Assembly: GCA_005240015.1 (NCBI GenBank)
Contig: SBBV01000201.1
Span: 1 to 6,211 of the forward strand
Reading direction: 5' to 3'
Origin: Candidatus Odyssella thessalonicensis
Lineage (GTDB): Bacteria; Pseudomonadota; Alphaproteobacteria; Bin65
DNA length: 6,211 nucleotides
Shown here: one piece after another, positions 1 to 3,769 of the stretch
Layout: each line of letters begins with the position of its first letter
Numbering within the stretch: position 1 is the stretch's first letter
Program-made: the position numbers and the translations under genes
The notes under the pieces: generated by a model
What the model was told of the DNA's origin: nothing
The model's database searches: none
The model's input: the letters and a program-made list of their open reading frames with translations, nothing else

Positions 1-494
1 CGGCGAGCACGGTGGAGTTCGCCGAGGTGCTGCGCGCCTTCTGCGAAGAGCTGGAGCGCGCCTATTTGGGCGCGCAGGGCGCCACGATCACGGTCGAGGC
101 CGAGCCGGTCGAGCTGAGTACGGAGACGGCGCTGAGCCTCGCGCTGATCACGCACGAGCTCGTCACCAACGCGCTGAAGCACGCCTACCCGGAGGGTGGC
201 GGGGTGCTCGACGTAAGCCTCCGCCTGCAGCCGGCGGGGCTCGAGCTCGCCGTCGCCGACGAGGGCCGCGGCCTGCCCGCCGATTTCGACATCGCGCGCG
301 CCGCCTCGCTTGGCATTGCGGTCATCCAGAGTCTGGTGCGCCAGCTGCGCGGCACGTTCACCGCCGAGCGGCGCGCCAAGGGCACGCGCTTCGCCGTCAC
401 GTTCCCGCTTTCGAGCGCGCGCGAGCTTTCGGCCGAAGCCGACCGGGCGCGCCCGGCCGCACCGGCCGCGCGGCCGCGCGAGCTCGCGAAATGA
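1..494 (+). CDS. Sensor histidine kinase, C-terminal ATPase part (HWE/HisKA_2 type), 5'-truncated
   Basis: This is the C-terminal catalytic (ATP-binding) domain of a two-component sensor kinase, which would phosphorylate its own histidine and pass the phosphate to a response regulator. The reading frame is open from position 3 through the left edge. A GTG at 12 exists, but the frame continues upstream and the sensor and phospho-acceptor histidine regions are missing, so the gene is cut by the window. Visible motifs are an N-box, HELVTNALKHAYP (about 153-191), the form typical of HWE/HisKA_2 kinases; a G1 box, VADEGRGLP (about 252-278); and a G2-like SLGIAVIQSLVRQLRG segment (306-353), followed by the closing beta strand GTRFAVTFPL. 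A tail rich in Ala, Arg and Pro, about 25 residues long, ends at TGA 492-494. It converges on the binding-protein gene and shares the hairpin at 509-533. The sensed signal and partner regulator cannot be told from here. The ATPase domain is clear; the subfamily is likely. Confidence 0.82.
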   Translation, partial: ASTVEFAEVLRAFCEELERAYLGAQGATITVEAEPVELSTETALSLALITHELVTNALKHAYPEGGGVLDVSLRLQPAGLELAVADEGRGLPADFDIARAASLGIAVIQSLVRQLRGTFTAERRAKGTRFAVTFPLSSARELSAEADRARPAAPAARPRELAK

Positions 495-508
495 AAGCGT
501 GAAGCGAA

Positions 509-533
509 AGGGGCGGGTCTGAAACCCGCCCCT
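509..533. terminator. Perfect 10-bp hairpin between convergent genes; probable bidirectional terminator or dispersed palindrome
   Basis: The left arm AGGGGCGGGT (509-518) and right arm ACCCGCCCCT (524-533) are exact reverse complements around a 5-nt loop, CTGAA. The hairpin lies 15 bp after the kinase stop and 24 bp beyond the stop of the opposing binding-protein gene. This is the position expected for a shared terminator. Neither side has a real U-run: the plus side continues TCCCAAGG and the minus side CTTTCGCTTC, so termination would be weak or rely on stem stability. The arms end in AGGGGCG/CGCCCCT, as do the arms of the repeat at 3616-3740, which suggests a dispersed palindromic element. 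Confidence 0.6.
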
Positions 534-556
534 CCCAAGGCGATCGTGTCTCGCGC

Positions 557-1759
557 TCAGATGCGCTTGTCGGCCGGGCACTTCTCCCAATAGGAGTCCT
601 TGTGCTTCGTGAAGATGGCGCCTTTGCTCACGATCGTGGCCTTGCCGTCGGGGCCTTTCACGACTTCGCGCAGATAGAAGTTCTGAATCGGGATGCCGTT
701 GACGTTGTACTCGTACGGCCCGCGCGTGGAGGGATAGGGCGTGCGGCGCAGCGCCTTGGCGAGCGCCATCGGATCGTCGACCTTGCCTTTGAGCGCCTTC
801 ACCGCCGCCGCGATGAGGCGCGCGCCGTCATAGGCCTGGGCCGCGAATTCCGACGGCAGGCCGCCATACTTGGCCGTGTATTCTTTGACGAAGCGCTCGT
901 TCTCCGGGATCTTGAGGTCGTGGCTCCAGTAGGAGGCGGTGTAGGAGCCGACCGCCGCATCGCCCAGCGCCGGCAGCGTGGCGTTGTCGACCGAGAAGAT
1001 CGTGTAGAGCTTGATGTCCTTGCCGATGCCCGCCGACTGCCATTGCTTGAACCACGCCGGCGACATCGGGCCGGGCATGAACGCGAACACCGCCGCGGGC
1101 TTGGCGGCGCGGATCTTCGAGATGCTGGCCTGGAAGTCGGTTTCGCCGAACTTGACGAGATCCTGATCGACGACCTTGGGGCCCTTCAAGGTGCGCAGCA
1201 CGCCGGAGATCATGTCCTTGCCGGCCTGGTAGTTGGGCGCGATCATGTAGATCGAGGCGATCTTGTCGTCGCTCATGCGCTTGCCGAGCGCCTCGGGCGC
1301 CTGATCGTTGTTCCACGACGACGAGACGAACAGCGGATTGCAGGCAGCACCCGCCATCGGCGACGCGCCGGCATTGGTCGTGAGCAGTATCGCCTTGGCG
1401 TCGAAGGTGGGCTTGGTCACCGCCATCAGCACGTTCGACCAGATGATGCCGGCGATGATCTGCACCTTCTCCTGCTTCAGGAACTTCTCGGCTTCCTTGA
1501 CGCCGATGTCGGGCTTGGTCTGGTCGTCGGCGTAGAAGATGCGCGTGGGCACGCCGCCCAGCTTGTCGCCGTCCTTCATCCAGCCTTCGTGCGCGAGGCC
1601 GAGCTTCCAGCCATTGTCCTGGTGCTTGCCGAGCAGCGCGCCGCCGCCGGTGTAGGTGTTCATGAAGCCGATGCGCAGCTCTTGCGCCGACGCGGATGCG
1701 GAGAGCGCAAGCGCGGCCGCCAGCGTGGCAGCGGCACCGCAGATGGATCCCGTTCTCAT
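557..1759 (-). CDS. Periplasmic ABC-transporter substrate-binding protein, branched-chain amino acid/aromatic type (Peripla_BP_6-like)
   Basis: This is a 400-residue type I periplasmic binding protein of the LivK/Peripla_BP_6 class, which captures a small ligand and delivers it to an ABC permease. A Sec signal peptide is clear: MRT, a hydrophobic Ala/Leu core (residues 9-19), then ASASA with probable cleavage after A25 before QELRIGFMN. The mature protein begins with the usual first strand and a TYTGGGALLG ligand-loop region (35-44). It carries ADDQTKPD (77-84), a GIIWSNVLMA segment (104-113) and NAGASPMAG (129-137) just before C140. C394 near the C-terminus is the only other mature cysteine, so a disulfide is possible. 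The ATG has a well-spaced Shine-Dalgarno GGGAGA (complement of 1768-1773) 8 nt upstream. The gene lies 93 bp downstream of the Rieske oxygenase on the same strand and is probably co-transcribed. Relatives of this class bind aromatic acids as well as amino acids, so an aromatic ligand is a reasonable inference from context. No permease or ATPase gene is in the window. Confidence 0.9.
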   Translation of the reverse strand: MRTGSICGAAATLAAALALSASASAQELRIGFMNTYTGGGALLGKHQDNGWKLGLAHEGWMKDGDKLGGVPTRIFYADDQTKPDIGVKEAEKFLKQEKVQIIAGIIWSNVLMAVTKPTFDAKAILLTTNAGASPMAGAACNPLFVSSSWNNDQAPEALGKRMSDDKIASIYMIAPNYQAGKDMISGVLRTLKGPKVVDQDLVKFGETDFQASISKIRAAKPAAVFAFMPGPMSPAWFKQWQSAGIGKDIKLYTIFSVDNATLPALGDAAVGSYTASYWSHDLKIPENERFVKEYTAKYGGLPSEFAAQAYDGARLIAAAVKALKGKVDDPMALAKALRRTPYPSTRGPYEYNVNGIPIQNFYLREVVKGPDGKATIVSKGAIFTKHKDSYWEKCPADKRI

Positions 1760-1792
1760 GCGTTTCGTCTCCCAGAGTGAAGCGTTGCGGTT

Positions 1793-1830
1793 CGGCCTTT
1801 CGGGGCCGTCGTCGCCGGCTTTACCGCCGG
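1793..1830 (-). other. Two short adjacent hairpins in the gap between oxygenase and binding-protein genes
   Basis: Within the 93-bp gap (1760-1852), CGGCC 1793-1797 pairs with GGCCG 1804-1808 (6-nt loop), and CCGGC 1815-1819 pairs with GCCGG 1826-1830 (6-nt loop). Neither is followed by a U-run in the minus direction, so read-through from the oxygenase into the binding-protein gene is expected. They could adjust the relative amounts of the two messages by partial termination or RNA processing. Short GC-rich stems also arise by chance at this base composition, hence the low confidence. Confidence 0.25.
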
Positions 1831-1852
1831 TCTCCCTGTGACAGCGGCCGAT

Positions 1853-2944
1853 TTACTCGGCTGCGATCGCGCCCGCGGCGTGCGGGGTCTTGTTTTCCTC
1901 GCGGATCATGCGTTCCACCGCGCGCCGCATCTGCACGCGCGCCGAATCGTGCTTGATGTCGACGAGCGGCCGGTGCGGATCGGCCATGATACGCTCGTAC
2001 TGCGCTTCCAGGAAGGCGATGTCTTCCTCGAAGGTCGCGGCGAGCTCGCTGTAGAGCTGCTCGGTCGCCTCGGGCTCGCTCTGGCGGTAGCCGTTGGCGC
2101 CGGTCCAAAAATAGTGGCACGAGCCGTGCGTCTCGGGCGCAGCGCCATGGTACATGCGCAGCGAGAAGCCGCCCGGCTGGTCGCGGTTCTGCTCGGCGCC
2201 GCAGCCAACCGGCAGCGCGCCGGTCCACTGGATCACGCTCGCCGGGGCGACGAACTCGAACTCCTGCCAGCGGTCGACCTTGATGCGGGGCGGAAAGCCG
2301 GCGCCCTTCACGTAGGTCGGCGGCGGCGTGATGCTGCGCATCCAGCGGATGAAGTGCACGCCGCGCTCGGTGCGCTTCACGTCCATGCGCGCGTTGACCT
2401 GCTCCATGACGACGCCGCCGCCCACCGTCTTGCGGTGGATGAACGGGATGTGCGTCAAGTCCATGAGGTTATCCATCAAGAGCATGTAGTTGCACTTGAC
2501 GCGCGAGCGGCCGTGCTTGTGCGGCCAGTTCTTGGCATCGTCGTTCCAGGGATAGTCGACGATGGCGGCGGGATCGGCCTTCTCGGGATCGCCCAGCCAG
2601 ATCCACACGAACTCCTGGCGCTCGACCACGGGGAAGGACTTCACCCGCGCCTGCGGCGGGATCGAGTCCTGGCCCGGGATGTGCACGCACTTCCCGCCGG
2701 CATCGAAGACCATGCCGTGATAGCCGCATTGGAGGCCGTCCGGCACGACCGTGCCCATCGAGAGCGCCGAGCCGCGGTGGCAGCAGCGGTCCTCGAGCGC
2801 CCCCACCTTGCCGTCGGCGCCACGGAACAGCGCGAGCGGCTGATTCAAGATCGTGCGCGCGAGCGGCTTCGCGCCGATCTCTTGGCTCCACGCCGCCTGG
2901 TACCAGACATTGCGCGGCCAGGGCTGTTCGGTTTCGACCAGCAT
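1853..2944 (-). CDS. Rieske [2Fe-2S] aromatic ring-hydroxylating oxygenase, vanillate O-demethylase oxygenase-like
   Basis: This 363-residue protein is the oxygenase component of a Rieske non-heme iron enzyme. Such enzymes use O2 and electrons from a separate reductase to demethylate or hydroxylate aromatic and related substrates in the cytoplasm. The N-terminal Rieske domain shows C54-x-H56 (DRCCHRG) and C73-x2-H76 (CGYHG), the complete cluster-ligand set. The catalytic domain shows NLMDLTHIPFIH, giving D162 plus iron ligands H165 and H170. D308 in FEEDIAFLEAQ is the likely third ligand. Length and layout match the vanillate O-demethylase (VanA)-like class rather than two-subunit dioxygenases. 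The start ATG (complement of 2942-2944) has AGGGAG (complement of 2951-2956) 6 nt upstream. It is divergent from the MarR gene and heads the pair with the substrate-binding protein. No VanB-like reductase is present in the window. The exact substrate is unknown, so no gene symbol is given. Confidence 0.9.
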   Translation of the reverse strand: MLVETEQPWPRNVWYQAAWSQEIGAKPLARTILNQPLALFRGADGKVGALEDRCCHRGSALSMGTVVPDGLQCGYHGMVFDAGGKCVHIPGQDSIPPQARVKSFPVVERQEFVWIWLGDPEKADPAAIVDYPWNDDAKNWPHKHGRSRVKCNYMLLMDNLMDLTHIPFIHRKTVGGGVVMEQVNARMDVKRTERGVHFIRWMRSITPPPTYVKGAGFPPRIKVDRWQEFEFVAPASVIQWTGALPVGCGAEQNRDQPGGFSLRMYHGAAPETHGSCHYFWTGANGYRQSEPEATEQLYSELAATFEEDIAFLEAQYERIMADPHRPLVDIKHDSARVQMRRAVERMIREENKTPHAAGAIAAE

Positions 2945-2952
2945 GGCGTTCT

Positions 2953-2968
2953 CCCTATAGCCCTATAG
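2953..2968. repeat. Perfect tandem 8-bp duplication (CCCTATAG x2) overlapping the oxygenase ribosome-binding site
   Basis: CCCTATAG occurs at 2953-2960 and again at 2961-2968 without interruption. Read on the minus strand, this gives CTATAGGGCTATAGGG directly before the oxygenase start, and the near copy supplies most of the Shine-Dalgarno AGGGAG. The far copy makes a second GGG-type site 8 nt further upstream. A slipped-strand duplication is the simplest origin. Confidence 0.6.
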
Positions 2969-2991
2969 AATATCGGATTCGAATTTGCTTG

Positions 2992-3020
2992 AGAATGCCG
3001 CCGTTTCATTGAAGTGTCAA
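2992..3020 (-). promoter_or_regulatory. Predicted sigma-70-type promoter for the oxygenase/binding-protein genes
   Basis: Read on the minus strand, a perfect -35 box TTGACA (complement of 3015-3020) is followed by exactly 17 nt and then CATTCT (complement of 2992-2997), which keeps the A2, T3 and T6 positions of the -10 consensus. Transcription would begin near 2985, about 40 nt before the ATG. The -35 box lies inside the first operator palindrome, so a bound repressor would block polymerase. A weaker alternative has -35 TTCTCA and -10 TATTCT (complement of 2967-2972). Confidence 0.5.
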
Positions 3021-3052
3021 CGATCGGGAACTCGTTGAACCGTCAACGACCG
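3007..3052. promoter_or_regulatory. Tandem operator: two 20-bp imperfect palindromes, probable MarR-regulator binding sites
   Basis: Site 1 (3007-3026) and site 2 (3033-3052) match at 16 of 20 positions and share the core TTGAA-n-n-GTCAACGA. Each is centred on a TTGA-N4-TCAA dyad (3009-3020 and 3035-3046). In site 2 the dyad extends to TCGTTGA/TCAACGA (3032-3038 with 3043-3049). The sites begin 26 bp apart, close to two and a half helical turns. A third dyad forms between them: TCAACGA 3017-3023 with TCGTTGA 3032-3038. They lie between the divergent oxygenase and MarR genes and overlap the -35 boxes predicted for both. A TTGA-N4-TCAA dyad of this length fits a winged-helix MarR dimer. That this MarR protein is the binder is inferred from position. 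Confidence 0.7.
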
Positions 3053-3063
3053 CGTGCGATAAG
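3035..3063 (+). promoter_or_regulatory. Predicted promoter for the MarR-family gene
   Basis: TTGAAC (3035-3040, 4 of 6 to consensus) is followed by 17 nt and GATAAG (3058-3063, 4 of 6 to consensus). Transcription would start near 3070, leaving a leader of about 18 nt that just includes the ribosome-binding site. The -35 box lies within operator site 2, which suggests negative autoregulation. Confidence 0.4.
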
Positions 3064-3074
3064 GGCGCCGATGT

Positions 3075-3080
3075 GGGGAG
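3075..3080 (+). promoter_or_regulatory. Ribosome-binding site deciding the MarR start
   Basis: GGGGAG lies 7 nt before ATG 3088. The frame is also open from an in-frame GTG at 3073, but that codon sits at the edge of this Shine-Dalgarno and has no good site of its own. ATG 3088 is therefore preferred. Confidence 0.7.
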
Positions 3081-3087
3081 CAGTTCC

Positions 3088-3594
3088 ATGACCGGTTCGG
3101 CCGCCAAGCGCGCGGGCGCCGCCGCCCAGCGCGAACCGGCGCTCGAGGAATTGCTGACCTACCGCGTCTGCATCCTCGCCAAGATGATGGACCGCGCGAG
3201 CGCCGCCGAGCTCGCGCGCTACAAGCTCGGCGTCGCCGAATGGCGCGTGCTCGCGCAGCTCTCGGTCGTCTCGCCGGCGACGGTGCGCGGCCTCGCCGCG
3301 CGGCTCCGCGTCGACCGCGCCGAGGTGAGCCGTGCCGCGGCGGCGCTCGTGGCCCGCCGCCTCGTCAGGCGCGAGAAGGACCCGGGCGACGCGCGGAGCG
3401 CCCTCTTCCGCTTGACCGAGAGCGGCCGCGCGCTCCACCGCGAGATCATGCCGAGCCGCGTGGCGCTCCACGACAAGCTCGTGGCGGCGCTCGGCGCGGA
3501 GGAGGCGGCGGCGCTGGCCGCGTCGCTCGCGAAGCTCACCCTGCTGCTGGAGCGCGCCGAGCGCATTGTGCCGATGCCGCGCGGGCGGCGCTAG
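3088..3594 (+). CDS. MarR-family winged helix-turn-helix transcriptional regulator
   Basis: This 168-residue protein has the normal MarR length and layout. A variable N-terminus leads into a dimerisation helix (about 19-44, LEELLTYRVCILAKMMDRAS). Next come LGVAEWRVLAQL (47-58), the helix-turn-helix with VRGLAARLRVDRAEVSRAAAAL (66-87; S81-R82 sit in the recognition helix), and the wing RREKDPGDARSALFRLTESG (94-113), where D98, D101 and R103 match the family's conserved DxxD-x-R wing. Long C-terminal helices complete the dimer interface. The protein would bind DNA as a dimer and release it on ligand binding. The tandem palindromes just upstream are the obvious targets. The divergent oxygenase and binding-protein genes suggest an aromatic effector, as known for several MarR regulators of aromatic catabolism. 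C28 in helix 1 is its only cysteine. Confidence 0.92.
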   Translation: MTGSAAKRAGAAAQREPALEELLTYRVCILAKMMDRASAAELARYKLGVAEWRVLAQLSVVSPATVRGLAARLRVDRAEVSRAAAALVARRLVRREKDPGDARSALFRLTESGRALHREIMPSRVALHDKLVAALGAEEAAALAASLAKLTLLLERAERIVPMPRGRR

Positions 3595-3615
3595 CAAGTT
3601 GGCCGTGGCGACTCG

Positions 3616-3740
3616 CGCGTAGGGGCGCGCTGCGCGCGCCCACTCTCCGCGCGCACGGCGATCGCACAATCGGATGGGCGCCGGCGCGTCGCTCGGGCCT
3701 TGCCCGCGGAGGCAGGGCGCGCGCCGCGCGCCCCTACGCG
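3616..3740. repeat. Large inverted repeat with nested palindromes (26-bp arms, 125 bp overall)
   Basis: Arm 1 (3616-3641) and arm 2 (3715-3740) are reverse complements at 25 of 26 positions. The outer ends read CGCGTAGGGGCG and CGCCCCTACGCG. Each arm is itself nearly self-complementary: in arm 1, GGGCGCGC 3623-3630 pairs with GCGCGCCC 3634-3641 around a 3-nt loop. The element can therefore form either two small hairpins or one long stem enclosing 73 bp. It fills most of the 175-bp gap between the convergent MarR and RTX-deacetylase genes. It has no transposase and no flanking target duplication that I can see. It could act as a bidirectional terminator, or be a REP/BIME-like or MITE-like dispersed element. 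Confidence 0.75.
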
Positions 3741-3769
3741 GGGATGGCGGTGCGCATCGGGCGAACGGA

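Noticed and set aside
1739..1741. Cysteine 7 of the binding protein as a lipoprotein acylation site
   Set aside because: The preceding residues (TGSI) do not form a lipobox, and a standard Ala-x-Ala signal-peptidase I site lies at residue 25.
602..1780. A 392-codon open frame on the plus strand antisense to the substrate-binding-protein gene
   Set aside because: The translation is rich in Arg, Asp, His and Val, with no recognisable domain. It is the usual mirror frame of a high-GC gene, and the opposite strand has a signal peptide and a clear family match.
1838..2968. A 376-codon open frame on the plus strand antisense to the Rieske oxygenase
   Set aside because: It is low-complexity, Arg/His/Ala/Val-rich and domain-free. 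The minus strand shows complete Rieske and iron-ligand motifs.
3169..3171. Cysteine 28 of the MarR protein as an OhrR-like peroxide-sensing residue
   Set aside because: Its helix-1 position is suggestive, but there is no peroxiredoxin or Ohr gene nearby, and the neighbours point to a ligand-responsive aromatic regulator.
3043..3669. A 208-codon minus-strand frame across the MarR gene
   Set aside because: Its composition is dominated by Arg, Ala and His, with no domain. It runs through the operator-side leader and the intergenic palindrome, and the plus strand gives a full MarR protein.
3616..3740. A complete insertion sequence or MITE with target-site duplication
   Set aside because: The arms are inverted, but flanks GACTCG and GGGATG show no direct repeat, and the 73-bp interior has no coding content.
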